Positions 48,319 to 58,419 of a stretch of DNA of 64,000 bases are shown here, piece after piece. The first letter of the stretch is position 1, and the number at the start of each line of letters is the position of its first letter. This stretch comes from Frigidibacter mobilis (lineage in GTDB: Bacteria; Pseudomonadota; Alphaproteobacteria; Rhodobacterales; Rhodobacteraceae). Location: positions 1,364,001 through 1,428,000 of the forward strand of contig NZ_CP012661.1 of NCBI RefSeq assembly GCF_001620265.1. The letters run 5' to 3'. Below the pieces are notes generated by a model. It did not search any database. It had not been told where the DNA came from and saw only the letters and a list, made by a program, of their open reading frames with translations. Made by a program: the position numbers and the translations under genes.

Positions 48319-49497
48319 TCAGAACGTCAGCCACTCCAGCCGGTCGAACAGCGCGCCGATCCCGGCGGCATCGACATTGGCAAAGGCGATGCGCAACTGC
48401 CGCGCACCCGCCGGATCCTCCGCGGGCATGAACATCGTGCCGGGCAGCAGCAGCACGCCGGCCTCGCGCACCAGCGCCCTGGCAAACTCGGGCGAGGGCA
48501 GGGGGTGCGGATGCTCCACATAGGCGAAATAGGCGCCGCACCCCAGAAGCCGCCACCCCTCCAGCCGGGAAAATCCCTGCACCATAGCCGCCCGCCGCGC
48601 CAGGATCTCCAGTCGCTCGCCGGCGACCCAGTCCCCGAGGTTCCGCATCCCCCACAGCGCCGCGATCTGGCCAAGCTGGCTGGGGCAGATCGCTACGGTA
48701 TCAAGGAACTTCTCCACCTCGGTCAGCCGCGCGGCACTGGCGGTGATCGCCCCGACGCGGTGCCCGGTCAGCCGGTAGGCCTTGGAAAAGCTGTAGAGCT
48801 GGATCAGCGTACCCGCCCAATCCGGGTCCGTGAACAGGTCATGCACCGCGCCGCTGCGGCTGTCGAAATCGCGGTAGGTCTCGTCCACGATCAGCGCGAG
48901 GCCCCGCGCCTGCGCCAGGTCATAGAAGCCGCGCAGCACCTCGGCCGGATATTCCACGCCGCCCGGGTTGTTGGGGCTGACCAGCACGATGGCCCGGCTG
49001 CGCGGCCCTATCAGCCGGGCCGCCGCCTCGGGGTCCGGGACCAGCCCGTCGCCGGTCGCCAGCGGCACCGCCTTCACGCCCTGCATGTCGAGCCACATCT
49101 TGTGGTTGAAATACCACGGCGTCGGCAGGATCACCTCGTCCCCGGCGCCGGCCAGCGTCGCCATCACCGCGCAGAACGCCTGGTTGCAGCCCTGGGTGAT
49201 CGCCACCTGCTCCGCCGCCACCATGCCGCCATAGCTGGCCGACCATTGCGCCGCCACCTCGGCCCGCAGCGCGGGCAGCCCCAGCACCGGCCCGTAGAGA
49301 TGCGCCGCCGGATCCTCGAGCGCGGCCCGGGCGATCTCCTGGCGCAGCGCCAAGGGGGGCGGATCGACCGGCGCCGCCTGGCTGACGTTTATCAGGGGCC
49401 GGTCCGCGGGAAACACCACCCCGTCCAGCCAGCGCCGCGCCTCCATCACCGGCGGCAGGAAGGTCGCTTGCATCGCGGGATTCAAGGGCAAGGTCAT
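48319..49497 (-). CDS. Class I/II PLP aminotransferase
   Basis: 392 aa with fold-type I motifs VSPNNPGG, VDETYRDF and the PLP lysine in LIQLYSFSKAYRLTGHRVG, and a C-terminal arginine in RQLRIAFANVD. It transfers amino groups between amino acids and keto acids; the substrate cannot be read from sequence. The start 49497 (MTLPLNPAMQATFLPPVM) fits the family. It is downstream of gpt and upstream of ppiD on the same strand, with no visible functional link. Confidence 0.88.
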   Translation of the reverse strand: MTLPLNPAMQATFLPPVMEARRWLDGVVFPADRPLINVSQAAPVDPPPLALRQEIARAALEDPAAHLYGPVLGLPALRAEVAAQWSASYGGMVAAEQVAITQGCNQAFCAVMATLAGAGDEVILPTPWYFNHKMWLDMQGVKAVPLATGDGLVPDPEAAARLIGPRSRAIVLVSPNNPGGVEYPAEVLRGFYDLAQARGLALIVDETYRDFDSRSGAVHDLFTDPDWAGTLIQLYSFSKAYRLTGHRVGAITASAARLTEVEKFLDTVAICPSQLGQIAALWGMRNLGDWVAGERLEILARRAAMVQGFSRLEGWRLLGCGAYFAYVEHPHPLPSPEFARALVREAGVLLLPGTMFMPAEDPAGARQLRIAFANVDAAGIGALFDRLEWLTF

Positions 49498-49522
49498 CGT
49501 GGCACGCCTGTGTTTCTTGCTG

Positions 49523-49593
49523 GGTGAAATATCCCGGGGGTGCGGGGGCTGGCCCCCGCTGCCTTGGTGTGTGCGGGGGCTGGCCCCCGCTGC
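49523..49593 (+). repeat. Dispersed ATATCC-G-rich element, copy d, with a duplicated hairpin
   Basis: GAAATATCCCGGGGG is followed by two copies of a 23-base hairpin unit (49540-49562 and 49571-49593), each GCGGGGGC-TG-GCCCCCGC, 31 bases apart and joined by TTGGTGTG. The core matches copies a to c. It sits between gpt and the aminotransferase, which are both on the minus strand. Confidence 0.6.
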
Positions 49594-49595
49594 CG

Positions 49596-50099
49596 TCAGT
49601 CCGCGCCGCGGAACGGCTGCACATATTGCAGCGCCATGTCCCAGGGGAAGAAGATCCAGGTGTCCTGGCTGACCTCGGTCACGAAGGTATCCACCTGCTT
49701 GCGGCCCTGCGGCTTGGAATAGACCGTGGCGAAATGCGCCTTGGGGTAAAGGCTGCGCACCAGCTCCAGCGTCTTGCCGGTATCGACGAGGTCATCGACG
49801 ATCAGGATGCCGGTGCCGTCGCCCATCAGGTCGGCCTGCGGGCTTTTCGTCACCACCGGAGCCTTCTGCGCCTGATGGCTGTAGCTTTTCACGCTGATCG
49901 TATCGACCACGCGGATATCCAGCTCGCGGCTGACGATCATCGCCGGGACCAGCCCGCCGCGGGTGATGCCGACCACGGCGCGCCAGCCGCCCTCGTCGGG
50001 CCCATGCCCGTCCAGCCGCCAGGCCAGCGCCCGCGCATCGCGGTGCAGCTGGTCCCAGCTGACGTGAAAGCCCTTTTCGTGCGGCAGGCGGTCGTTCAT
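49596..50099 (-). CDS. gpt: Xanthine(-guanine) phosphoribosyltransferase
   Basis: 167 aa. The type I PRTase fold is shown by [19 protein letters not shown] and the PRPP-binding loop [17 protein letters not shown], with a W-rich end ([20 protein letters not shown]). It salvages xanthine or guanine to nucleotide using PRPP. Start 50099 ([15 protein letters not shown]) follows GAGGAG. It is downstream of the LysE-like gene by 10 bp. Confidence 0.93.
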   Translation of the reverse strand: MNDRLPHEKGFHVSWDQLHRDARALAWRLDGHGPDEGGWRAVVGITRGGLVPAMIVSRELDIRVVDTISVKSYSHQAQKAPVVTKSPQADLMGDGTGILIVDDLVDTGKTLELVRSLYPKAHFATVYSKPQGRKQVDTFVTEVSQDTWIFFPWDMALQYVQPFRGAD

Positions 50100-50109
50100 G
50101 GGGTGCTCC

Positions 50110-50723
50110 TCAAGTGGCGACGATCTTCAGCCCCAGCAGGGCCAGAAGCCCGCCAAAGCTGCGGTCGATGATGGTCTTGAGGCTGATATACGCAGCCCGG
50201 CTGCGCTCCAGCGAGAAGATGCGCGCAACGCCGATGTTCCAGATGAATTCATTCAGGAACACGACCGCCAGCAGTGCGGCATAGACGGCGGCGGGCGTTC
50301 CCTGCGGCACGGTGCCGAGGAAGATCGCGGAGAACACCACCGGCGCCTTGGGGTTGGCCAGCTGCGTGAGCACCCCCAGCCGGAAGGCCGACAGTGCCGA
50401 GCGCGGCACCGGCCGGGCGTCGGCGGCGATGAAGGGCTGCCTTGCCTTGCGCCACAGCGCGACTCCCAGCCACAGCAGGTAGCCGCCACCGACGATCTTG
50501 AGCACCCACAGCAGCGCCGGGCCGCGGCGAACACCAGGTTCAGCCCGAACATCGCCACCCCGGCCCAGATCACCGCGCCCGCGCCGATGCCTGCCGCCAG
50601 CAGCGCGCCGGTACGGAACCCCTCGCTGAGGCCGGTGCGTGCCGCCATCAGCACCGCAGGCCCGGGCGAGACCGCCGCCAGCAGCGACAGCATGTAGAAG
50701 GCGACAAAGCCAGCGAGGCTCAT
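50110..50723 (-). CDS. LysE/RhtB-family amino acid exporter, frameshifted
   Basis: The first frame ([35 protein letters not shown]) gives the LysE N-terminus with the SPGPA motif and two membrane segments. It breaks near 50521-50527. The next frame, [20 protein letters not shown], continues with [14 protein letters not shown] and further segments to 50110. One added base gives 204 aa with six membrane helices. LysE/RhtB proteins export amino acids or related compounds. The start overlaps the fabI stop by four bases. Confidence 0.82.
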
Positions 50724-51541
50724 TCCTTGCGCCCCGTCACCACGTCGATATCAGGCGCATCGACCGATTTCATCCCGACGACATGGTAGCCCGCATCGAC
50801 GTGATGGGTCTCGCCGGTCACGCCGCTGCCGAGGTCGGACAGCAGATAGAGCGCCGATTTCCCGACCTCGTCCTGCGTCACGTTGCGCCGCAGCGGCGAG
50901 TTCAGCTCGTTCCATTTCAGGATATAGCGGAAATCGCCGATGCCGCTGGCCGCCAGCGTCTTGATCGGCCCGGCCGAGATCGCGTTGACGCGAATCCCGT
51001 CCTTGCCCAGATCCTCGGCCAGATACTTGACGCTCGCCTCCAGCGCGGCCTTGGCGACACCCATCACATTGTAATGCGGCATCACCTTCTCGGCGCCGTA
51101 ATAGGTCAGCGTCAGCAGGCTGCCGCCCGGGCCCATCATCGCTGCGGCGCGCTGGCACACGGCGGTGAAGGAATAGACCGAGATATCCATCGTCATCCGG
51201 AAATTCGCGGCGCTGGTATCGACATAGCGGCCGCGCAGCTCGTTCTTGTCGGAAAATCCGATCGCGTGGACCACGAAATCCAGCGTGCCCCAGACCGTCT
51301 TCAGCCGTTCGAAGACCGCGTCCAGCGAGGCCCCGTCCGACACGTCGCATTCGACCAGCTCGGTCACGCCGATCTCGGCAGCCAGCGGTTCCACCCGCTT
51401 GCGGAACGCATCGCCCTGGTAGGAGAAGGCCATCTCCGCCCCCTGCGCCGCCAGCGCCTTGGCGATTCCCCATGCAATCGACTTGTCATTCGCAAGGCCC
51501 ATTATCAGCCCGCGCTTGCCCGCCATGAGGCTGTTTGACAT
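50720..51541 (-). CDS. fabI: Enoyl-[acyl-carrier-protein] reductase (NADH)
   Basis: 273 aa of SDR fold. The N-terminal cofactor region LIMGLANDKSIAWGIAKAL and the catalytic YNVMGVAK (Tyr-x6-Lys) are typical of FabI. The enzyme reduces enoyl-ACP in the last step of fatty acid elongation. The start 51541 (MSNSLMAGKRGLIMG) is preferred over an upstream in-frame ATG. It is divergent from pdxH and overlaps the downstream LysE-like gene by four bases. Confidence 0.95.
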   Translation of the reverse strand: MSNSLMAGKRGLIMGLANDKSIAWGIAKALAAQGAEMAFSYQGDAFRKRVEPLAAEIGVTELVECDVSDGASLDAVFERLKTVWGTLDFVVHAIGFSDKNELRGRYVDTSAANFRMTMDISVYSFTAVCQRAAAMMGPGGSLLTLTYYGAEKVMPHYNVMGVAKAALEASVKYLAEDLGKDGIRVNAISAGPIKTLAASGIGDFRYILKWNELNSPLRRNVTQDEVGKSALYLLSDLGSGVTGETHHVDAGYHVVGMKSVDAPDIDVVTGRKE

Positions 51542-51672
51542 TTCCCGTCCCCCGCGCATCCTGCAGTGCGAGAGCTTTAGGCGATTGCCGTTCCTGCATC
51601 AAGGGCGGGCGCGCGCCGGAACGCAGCGCAACCACGGAACGCTGCGCAACCAGATGAAAAGGATGCGGCACC

Positions 51673-52305
51673 ATGTCCGACAGAGCAGGGATATTCGCGG
51701 GGGACGATCCGTTCCGTATCGCCCGGGATTGGCTGGCCGAGGCTGAGCCGGTGGAACCGAACGATCCCAATGCGATCGCCCTTGCGACGGTGGATGCGGC
51801 GGGGCTGCCCAACGTACGGATGGTGCTGCTGAAGGAGATAGAGCTGCCGGGGCCGGGCGGGGGGCCGCTTGGCGGCGCCTTCGTGTTCTACACCAACTAC
51901 ACCAGCGCCAAGGGGCAGGAGATCGAGGCCTCGGGCAAGGCCGCCTTCGTGATGCACTGGAAGTCGCTGCGCCGCCAGATCCGGGTGCGGGGTCTGACCA
52001 GCCGCGAGGACGGGCCGCTGGCCGATGCCTATTATGCCTCGCGCTCGCTGAAATCGCGGCTGGGGGCCTGGGCCTCGGCACAGTCGAAGCCGCTGGACAG
52101 CCGCGGTACGCTGATGGCCGAAGTGGCGAAAGTCACGGTGCGGGAAGGGCCGATGCCCAGACGCCCGCCGTTCTGGGGAGGAATCAGGATTTGCCCGCTC
52201 GAGATCGAATTTTGGGCAGATGGCGCATTTCGTTTGCATGACAGGTTTCGCTGGTCCCGCGAGACCCCTGAAGCCAACTGGAAGATTGACCGTCTCAACC
52301 CCTGA
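51673..52305 (+). CDS. pdxH: Pyridoxamine 5'-phosphate oxidase
   Basis: 210 aa with the FMN-binding pattern [18 protein letters not shown] and [13 protein letters not shown], and C-terminal [20 protein letters not shown] typical of PdxH. It oxidises pyridoxine or pyridoxamine phosphate to PLP. Divergent from fabI; the shared 131-bp region holds both promoters. It precedes the cold-shock gene on the same strand with a 116-bp gap. Confidence 0.95.
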   Translation: MSDRAGIFAGDDPFRIARDWLAEAEPVEPNDPNAIALATVDAAGLPNVRMVLLKEIELPGPGGGPLGGAFVFYTNYTSAKGQEIEASGKAAFVMHWKSLRRQIRVRGLTSREDGPLADAYYASRSLKSRLGAWASAQSKPLDSRGTLMAEVAKVTVREGPMPRRPPFWGGIRICPLEIEFWADGAFRLHDRFRWSRETPEANWKIDRLNP

Positions 52306-52421
52306 AATTCACGCTTCGTGAGTGACGTGGGTATGGAATTCCTTGCTTTAGGGGGTTGCAACCTGTTGCCCGCTTGTGACAACTCCGCGGCGGGGGAGCG
52401 AGCAGACGGGATGAGTGTAAG

Positions 52422-52973
52422 ATGACGGATACGGACGAGGATCAGGCCCGGGTCGAGGGTCGTGTTAAGTGGTTCGATCCCAGCAAGGGGTTCGGTTTCA
52501 TCGTTTCTGACACTGGCGGTCCCGATATCTTGCTTCACGCCAATGTGCTGCGGAATTTCGGGCAAAGCTCGGTGGCCGACGGCGCGCGGATCACGGTGCT
52601 GATGCAGATGACGCAGCGCGGCGCGCAGGCGGTCGAGGTGGTGGAGATTGTGCCGCCGGTTCAGGAGACCGGCACGCCGCTGGAAGATCTGGTCGAGGGA
52701 GATCTTGCGGAACTGGCCCTGCTGCCGATGTCACCGGCGCGGGTGAAGTGGTTTGACAAGGCCAAGGGGTTCGGGTTCGCAAATGTCTTCGGCAAGCCCG
52801 AGGATGTGTTCATCCATGTCGAGGTGCTGCGCCGGTCGGGATTTGCCGATCTTGCCCCGGGCGAGGCGGTCTGCCTGAAGGTGATCGACGGCAAACGCGG
52901 CCGGATGGCGGCACAGGTTCTGTCCTGGGAAACCGCAATGCGCGCCCAAGGGGAAAGCGCAAGGGCGTCATGA
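52422..52973 (+). CDS. Cold-shock protein with two CSD domains
   Basis: 183 aa with two cold-shock domains: GRVKWFDPSKGFGFIVSD at about 13-30 and ARVKWFDKAKGFGFANVFG at about 106-124. Each carries an RNP1-like KGFGF; RNP2-like segments (DILLHANVL, DVFIHVEVL) follow. An acidic linker (about 80-103) joins the domains. The protein is probably an RNA or single-stranded DNA binding chaperone. The stop overlaps the next gene start as ATGA, so it is coupled to the DUF192 gene. Confidence 0.88.
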   Translation: MTDTDEDQARVEGRVKWFDPSKGFGFIVSDTGGPDILLHANVLRNFGQSSVADGARITVLMQMTQRGAQAVEVVEIVPPVQETGTPLEDLVEGDLAELALLPMSPARVKWFDKAKGFGFANVFGKPEDVFIHVEVLRRSGFADLAPGEAVCLKVIDGKRGRMAAQVLSWETAMRAQGESARAS

Positions 52974-53431
52974 TCCGGGCTGGCCTCCTCGTCCTCGGGC
53001 TGCTGCTTCTCTCTCAGGAGGCATCAGCCCTTTGTGCCGAGGATAAGGCCAGCCTCCGCTGGCCGGAGGGGGTCGCCAGCTTCACCGTCGAGATTGCCGA
53101 TGACCCTGCCGAACGCGCACAGGGGCTGATGTTCCGTGAAAGCCTGGAGCCCTCGGCAGGGATGCTGTTCATCTATGAACGGCCGCAGTCGGCAGCGTTC
53201 TGGATGAAGAACACGCTGATCCCGCTGGATATCCTGTTCTTCGATGCCGGCGGGCGGCTTGTGGCTTTCCACGAAAACGCGGTGCCGCATGACGAAACCC
53301 CTCTGCCCGGCGGAAATGCGGTGATGATGGTGCTGGAGATCCCGGGCGGGCGGGCGCGTGAACTCGGTGTCTCGGGTCCGGTGGAACTGCAGCACCCGCG
53401 GCTGCCGGCCCCGGTCTGGCCCTGCGAGTAG
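52970..53431 (+). CDS. DUF192 exported protein
   Basis: 153 aa. A signal peptide (about 1-21, GLLVLGLLLLSQEASAL) is followed by the DUF192 core: FTVEIADDPAERAQGLMFRESLEPSAGMLFIYERPQSAAFWMKNTLIPLDILFFD. The family is small, exported and of unknown function. It overlaps the cold-shock gene by four bases, a coupling seen in relatives. A tRNA-Pro follows 72 bp after its stop. Confidence 0.85.
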   Translation: MIRAGLLVLGLLLLSQEASALCAEDKASLRWPEGVASFTVEIADDPAERAQGLMFRESLEPSAGMLFIYERPQSAAFWMKNTLIPLDILFFDAGGRLVAFHENAVPHDETPLPGGNAVMMVLEIPGGRARELGVSGPVELQHPRLPAPVWPCE

Positions 53432-53503
53432 CGTGGGGCCCGGAACGGCACGATATCGGGGGGGCTTCCCCTCGCCGCCGCCTCGCGCTAGGAACGCACC
53501 AGT

Positions 53504-53580
<77 letters not shown>

Positions 53581-53765
53581 ACTCTCCTGCAGCCGCCCTC
53601 GGGCCGAGCCTCGGCTGCGGCGGCGATATCGCCCCTTCCCTCCTGCCGCTGGATCGGGCAGCTTCTACCCTGTCCCCCGCCGCTGGGAACCGCCGCGCCG
53701 CCCCGGTCTTGGGCCAGGGCGGGCTGGCACCGCCTGCGCGCCGCGCCCATGCACTGGAGTCTCCG

Positions 53766-54020
53766 ATGATCCGCATCCCCCTTGCTGCCTTTGCACTGCT
53801 GGCCGCCTGCACCGCGGCCCCGCAGACGCCGCCGCCAGCGCCCGAAGGCGCGACCGTCTCGCATCTGGGCGAGGTCTATCCCATCGAGGCAACCGCCTGG
53901 GGCTGGCAACTTCACGCCGACGGCCAACGTGTGGTCTGCCGTGCGCCGACTGCCGAAGATTGCTACTGGTCGCTGCGCAATCACCTCACGGCGCAGGCCC
54001 GGATCGCCGATATCCCGTAG
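53766..54020 (+). CDS. Small lipoprotein, hypothetical
   Basis: 84 aa with a lipoprotein signal: LAAFALLAACTAAP, lipobox LAAC with Cys15. The mature part is short, with a proline-rich linker (PQTPPPAPEG) and a domain with two cysteines (VVCRAP and EDCYW). ATG 53766 follows GGAG. I do not recognise the family. It lies alone, 637 bp before nrdJ. Confidence 0.72.
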   Translation: MIRIPLAAFALLAACTAAPQTPPPAPEGATVSHLGEVYPIEATAWGWQLHADGQRVVCRAPTAEDCYWSLRNHLTAQARIADIP

Positions 54021-54657
54021 GATTCGGTTCCGGTGCCGTCCTGGTCTCTCTCCACCGTCCCGGCGATGGCCCCGTGCGGCTCTGGTGGCTGATGCCTCTG
54101 GCCGCCCGATTCCCTCCAGCCCGCACCCGTAATGTGACAGCCAGCACGGCGCTGGCGCCCGGCGATGCGATTTGTCGCGGTTTTGTGCCAGTGCGGCCAC
54201 TGCGCCGCAGGCGGTCGGGCTGTCCACAGGCGGCTGTGGACGCTTTTCATCCAAACTCTCAACTCCGTCCGCCAAGGGTGCGGGACTGTTGCGGTTTTCC
54301 TCCACAGGGCCTTTTCACCCCCGCTGTGCGTGAATCGCTCCGCCCCGCCCGGCCCACAGCACCCCCCGCCGGTCAATGCGAAAGAGCCGGAGGTGCGGCA
54401 AAAAAAGCGGTTGCGAGACCGGCATTTTGGGGTCAGGTTGTGTGAACTGACCAAGTGCCCACCAGATGTTGTGGTGGCGTGGGACGGCAAAACAAACCGG
54501 AGACGCGGCCGATCGGGGGATACGGCCAGGCTTGCGCGGCATCGCGCGGGCAGCGGTCGGCTTGTGTTTGCCCAGCATCCGGGCCCCGGTCACGAGGTAA
54601 GCGGCGCCTGTGAGGCCGCACGAACGTGGACGTATAAAAAAGTACGGGGCAGCCGAA
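54021..54657 (+). promoter_or_regulatory. Long non-coding leader region upstream of nrdJ
   Basis: No supported gene lies in this 637-bp stretch. It holds a perfect 8-bp stem GTCCACAG / CTGTGGAC with loop GCGG at 54222-54241, followed by GCTTTTC, which could be a terminator. Downstream are an inverted repeat GGTCAG-N10-CTGACC at 54431-54452, the NrdR-like box at 54459-54474 and an A/T-rich TATAAA at 54633-54638. The nrdJ promoter is expected here. Confidence 0.6.
54459..54474. promoter_or_regulatory. Probable NrdR box of nrdJ
   Basis: CCACCAGATGTTGTGG matches the CCAC..GATGT..GTGG form of alphaproteobacterial NrdR sites. A half-box GGTTGTGT lies exactly 31 bp upstream of its right half (54436-54443), the spacing NrdR uses on paired sites. 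It would give dATP-responsive repression of nrdJ. Confidence 0.6.
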
Positions 54658-57600
54658 ATGAAGATCGAACGCAAATTCACCGCTGCGGGCGTTGATGCCT
54701 ATGCAGCGCTTGGCTTTACCACGACCGTGTCCGAGATCCGCAACCCGGATGGCACCGTCGTTTTCCGCAATGACAGCGTCGAGGTGCCGGCCGGATGGAG
54801 CCAGGTCGCCTCGGACGTGCTGGCGCAGAAGTATTTCCGCAAGGCCGGCGTTCCGGCGGTGCTGAAGAAGGTGCGCGAGAAGGGCGTGCCGGAGTTTCTG
54901 TGGCGGTCGGTTCCCGATGAGGACGCATTGGCGAAACTGCCGCAAGATCAGCGGTTTGTGGGCGAAACTTCAGGTAAGCAGGTCTTCGACCGCCTCGCCG
55001 GCGCCTGGGCCTATTGGGGCTGGAAGGGCGGCTATTTCAGCACCGAGGATGACGCCCGCGCCTATTTCGACGAGATGCGCTTCATGCTGGCCGCGCAGAT
55101 GGGCGCGCCCAACAGCCCGCAATGGTTCAACACCGGGCTGCACTGGGCCTATGGCATCGACGGGCCGAGCCAGGGGCACTATTATGTGGACTTCAAGACC
55201 GGCAAGCTGACGCGCTCCGAGTCTGCCTATGAGCACCCGCAGCCCCATGCCTGCTTCATCCAGTCGGTGCGCGACGATCTGGTCGGCGATGGCGGCATCA
55301 TGGACCTGTGGGTGCGCGAGGCGCGGCTGTTCAAGTACGGCTCCGGCACCGGCACCAACTTCTCCAGCCTGCGCGGCGAGGGCGAGAAGCTCTCGGGCGG
55401 CGGCAAGTCCTCGGGCCTGATGGGCTTCCTGAAGATCGGCGACCGCGCAGCGGGCGCGATCAAGTCGGGCGGCACCACGCGGCGCGCGGCCAAGATGGTG
55501 ATCTGCGACATGGATCACCCCGATATCGAGCAGTTCATCAACTGGAAGGTGATCGAGGAGCAGAAGGTGGCCAGCCTCGTCGCCGGCTCGAAGATGCACG
55601 AACGCCAGCTGAACGAGATCTTCGCGGCGATCCGCAGTTGGGACGGTGCCGGCGAGGACGCGGTCGATCCGGCGAAGAACGCCGCACTCAAGGCCGCGAT
55701 TCGCGCTGCCAAGAAGGTGTCGATCCCGGAAACCTATATCAACCGCGTGCTGCAATATGCGCGGCAGGGTTTCACCTCGATCGAGTTCCCGACCTATGAC
55801 ACCGACTGGGATTCCGAGGCATATATCTCTGTCTCGGGCCAGAACTCGAACAACTCGGTCCGCGTCACCGACAGCTTCCTGAAGGCGGTGAAGGATGATG
55901 CGCCCTGGGAGCTGATCCGCCGCACCGACGGCAAGGTCGCCAAGACCGTGTCGGCGCGTGAACTGTGGAACCAGATCGGCCATGCCGCCTGGGCCTGCGC
56001 CGATCCGGGCATCCAGTTCCATGACACGGTGAACGCCTGGCACACCTGCCCGGAAGACGGGGCGATCCGCGGGTCTAACCCCTGCTCGGAATACATGTTC
56101 CTGGATGACACTGCCTGCAACCTGGCGTCGATGAACCTGCTGACCTTCCAGAAGGCGGGCCGGTTCGATGCGGAAGCCTATGTCCATGCCTCGCGGCTCT
56201 GGACCGTCACGCTGGAAATCTCGGTGGCGATGGCGCAGTTCCCGTCCAAGGAAATCGCGCAGCGCAGCTATGATTACCGCACCCTGGGGCTGGGATACGC
56301 CAATATCGGCGGGCTGCTGATGACGATGGGCCTTGGCTATGACAGCGCCGAGGGCCGGGCGCTCTGCGGCGCGCTGACAGCGGTGATGACCGGCGTTGCC
56401 TATGCCACCTCGGCGGAGATGGCGGCAAAGCTGGGGCCGTTCCCGGGCTATGCCCGCAACGCGGCCCATATGCTGCGGGTGATCCGCAACCACCGCGCCG
56501 CCGCCTATGCCAAGACCACCGGCTACGAGGGCGTCAACGTCAATCCGGTGCCGCTCGATCACGCGAACTGCCCGGATCAAGGCCTTGTCGCGCTTGCGAA
56601 ACTGGCCTGGGACGAGGCGCTGCAACTGGGCGAGGCGCATGGCTACCGCAATGCGCAGGCTACCGTGATCGCGCCGACCGGCACCATCGGGCTGGTGATG
56701 GATTGCGACACCACCGGCATCGAGCCGGACTTTGCGCTGGTGAAGTTCAAGAAGCTGGCGGGCGGGGGGTATTTCAAGATCATCAACCGCTCGGTTCCTG
56801 CCGCGCTGGATGCGATGGGCTATTCCTCGGCCCAGATCGAGGAGATGATCGCCTATGCCGTGGGCCATGCCAGCCTGGGCAACTGTCCCGGCATCAACCA
56901 CACCTCGCTGATCGGCCACGGCTTCGGCGCGGCGGAACTGCAGAAGATCGAGGCGGCGCTGCCCTCGGCCTTCGACATCCGCTTCGTGTTCAACCAGTGG
57001 ACGCTGGGGGAGGATTTCTGCACGAAAACCCTTGGCATCCCGGCCGAGAAGCTGAACGATCCCACCTTCGACCTGCTGCGCCACCTTGGCTTTACCAAGG
57101 CGCAGATCGACACGGCCAACGATCATGTCTGCGGCACCATGACCCTGGAAGGCGCACCGTTCCTGAAACCGCAGCACCAGTCGGTGTTCGATTGCGCCAA
57201 TCCCTGCGGCAAGAAGGGCAAGCGCTATCTGGGCGTCGACAGCCATATCTACATGATGGCGGCGGCGCAGTCCTTCATCTCGGGCGCGATCTCCAAGACC
57301 ATCAACATGGCCAATACCGCGACCATCGAGGATTGCCAGAAGGCCTATGAGCTGTCGTGGTCGCTGGGGATCAAGGCCAACGCGCTTTACCGGGACGGAT
57401 CGAAGCTGTCGCAGCCTCTGGCCTCGGCGCTGGTCGAGGATGACGATGAGGCCGAAGAGATCATGGCCAGCGGCACGCCCACCGAAAAGGCGCAGGTGAT
57501 TGCCGAGAAGATCGTGGAAAAGATCATCGTCAAGGAGATCATCCGCAGCCACCGCGAAAAGCTGCCCGACCGGCGCAAGGGCTATACCCAGAAGGCGGTG

Positions 57601-58365
57601 GTCGGCGGCCACAAGGTCTATCTGCGCACGGGTGAGTACAAGGACGGCCAGCTTGGCGAGATCTTCATCGACATGCACAAGGAAGGTGCCGGCTTCCGCG
57701 CGATGATGAACAACTTCGCCATCGCGGTGTCGGTGGGCCTGCAATACGGTGTGCCGCTGGAAGAGTTCGTGGATGCCTTCACCTTTACCAAGTTCGAGCC
57801 GGCCGGCATGGTGCAGGGCAACGAGGCGATCAAATCGGCAACCTCGATCCTGGACTATGTGTTCCGCGAACTGGCGGTGTCCTATCTCGACCGCACCGAT
57901 CTGGCGCATGTGGCGCCGAAGGGCGCGAGCTTCGATGACCTTGGCGGCGGCAGCTATGAAGGCGCGGTGAACGTGGCCCCGGTGTCGGAAAGCGCGGCGT
58001 CGAAATCGCTGGAGGTGCTGCGGCAGATCTCGTCCACCGGCTATCTGCGCAAGCGGCTGCCGCAGGACCTGGTGGTGCTGCAGGGCGGGATCAGCGGCGC
58101 GGCGCCCTTTGCCGGTGTCGATGCGATGGCGGCGCTGGCTACGCTGGTGCCGGAAACGGCGCGGGCGGCGGCGGCGGCGGGCGGCGGCACGGCGATATCC
58201 TCGGGCCCCGTCTCTGCCGGCGCCGTCGGCATCGACGCGCGCACCCGGGCGCGGCTGCAGGGCTATGAGGGCGAGGCCTGCGGCGAATGCGGCAACTACA
58301 CGCTGGTGCGCAACGGCACCTGCATGAAGTGCAACACCTGCGGTGCCACCAGCGGCTGCAGCTGA
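54658..58365 (+). CDS. nrdJ: Class II (adenosylcobalamin-dependent) ribonucleotide reductase
   Basis: 1235 aa. The N-terminal RNR region includes [16 protein letters not shown] and the catalytic core has [20 protein letters not shown], with thiyl and substrate-binding cysteines. Further signatures are [26 protein letters not shown], then a C-terminal domain (about 1040-1130) ending in a zinc-ribbon [18 protein letters not shown] plus [10 protein letters not shown]. It reduces ribonucleotides using adenosylcobalamin and works with or without oxygen. ATG 54658 ([11 protein letters not shown]) is preferred to a longer start because ACGGGG lies upstream and homology begins there. NrdR box upstream. 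Confidence 0.96.
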   Translation: MKIERKFTAAGVDAYAALGFTTTVSEIRNPDGTVVFRNDSVEVPAGWSQVASDVLAQKYFRKAGVPAVLKKVREKGVPEFLWRSVPDEDALAKLPQDQRFVGETSGKQVFDRLAGAWAYWGWKGGYFSTEDDARAYFDEMRFMLAAQMGAPNSPQWFNTGLHWAYGIDGPSQGHYYVDFKTGKLTRSESAYEHPQPHACFIQSVRDDLVGDGGIMDLWVREARLFKYGSGTGTNFSSLRGEGEKLSGGGKSSGLMGFLKIGDRAAGAIKSGGTTRRAAKMVICDMDHPDIEQFINWKVIEEQKVASLVAGSKMHERQLNEIFAAIRSWDGAGEDAVDPAKNAALKAAIRAAKKVSIPETYINRVLQYARQGFTSIEFPTYDTDWDSEAYISVSGQNSNNSVRVTDSFLKAVKDDAPWELIRRTDGKVAKTVSARELWNQIGHAAWACADPGIQFHDTVNAWHTCPEDGAIRGSNPCSEYMFLDDTACNLASMNLLTFQKAGRFDAEAYVHASRLWTVTLEISVAMAQFPSKEIAQRSYDYRTLGLGYANIGGLLMTMGLGYDSAEGRALCGALTAVMTGVAYATSAEMAAKLGPFPGYARNAAHMLRVIRNHRAAAYAKTTGYEGVNVNPVPLDHANCPDQGLVALAKLAWDEALQLGEAHGYRNAQATVIAPTGTIGLVMDCDTTGIEPDFALVKFKKLAGGGYFKIINRSVPAALDAMGYSSAQIEEMIAYAVGHASLGNCPGINHTSLIGHGFGAAELQKIEAALPSAFDIRFVFNQWTLGEDFCTKTLGIPAEKLNDPTFDLLRHLGFTKAQIDTANDHVCGTMTLEGAPFLKPQHQSVFDCANPCGKKGKRYLGVDSHIYMMAAAQSFISGAISKTINMANTATIEDCQKAYELSWSLGIKANALYRDGSKLSQPLASALVEDDDEAEEIMASGTPTEKAQVIAEKIVEKIIVKEIIRSHREKLPDRRKGYTQKAVVGGHKVYLRTGEYKDGQLGEIFIDMHKEGAGFRAMMNNFAIAVSVGLQYGVPLEEFVDAFTFTKFEPAGMVQGNEAIKSATSILDYVFRELAVSYLDRTDLAHVAPKGASFDDLGGGSYEGAVNVAPVSESAASKSLEVLRQISSTGYLRKRLPQDLVVLQGGISGAAPFAGVDAMAALATLVPETARAAAAAGGGTAISSGPVSAGAVGIDARTRARLQGYEGEACGECGNYTLVRNGTCMKCNTCGATSGCS

Positions 58366-58419
58366 GCATCGGCGGGCGGGGGCCTTCGGGCCCTCGCCGC
58401 AACCAGAAGGACCGTGCGC

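Noticed and set aside
49540..49593. Repeated 23-base units as a CRISPR array
   Set aside because: Only two copies with an 8-base gap, the units are self-complementary and no cas genes are in the window.
54120..54240. Possible cobalamin riboswitch before the B12-dependent nrdJ
   Set aside because: A GCCACTG stretch exists, but the other conserved parts of the riboswitch (GCCGGTGC helix, B12 box) are not seen in order. NrdR-type control fits better.
54222..54320. TCCACA-like words upstream of nrdJ as DnaA boxes or an origin
   Set aside because: Only two or three partial matches, no AT-rich unwinding region and no origin genes nearby.
54970..57909. Long open frame on the minus strand opposite nrdJ, and similar long antisense frames opposite norB, typA, icd/VIT and thrS
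   Set aside because: High GC depletes stop codons in antisense frames. These have no ribosome sites, use unlikely residues (rich in H, R, Q) and lie opposite clearly conserved genes.
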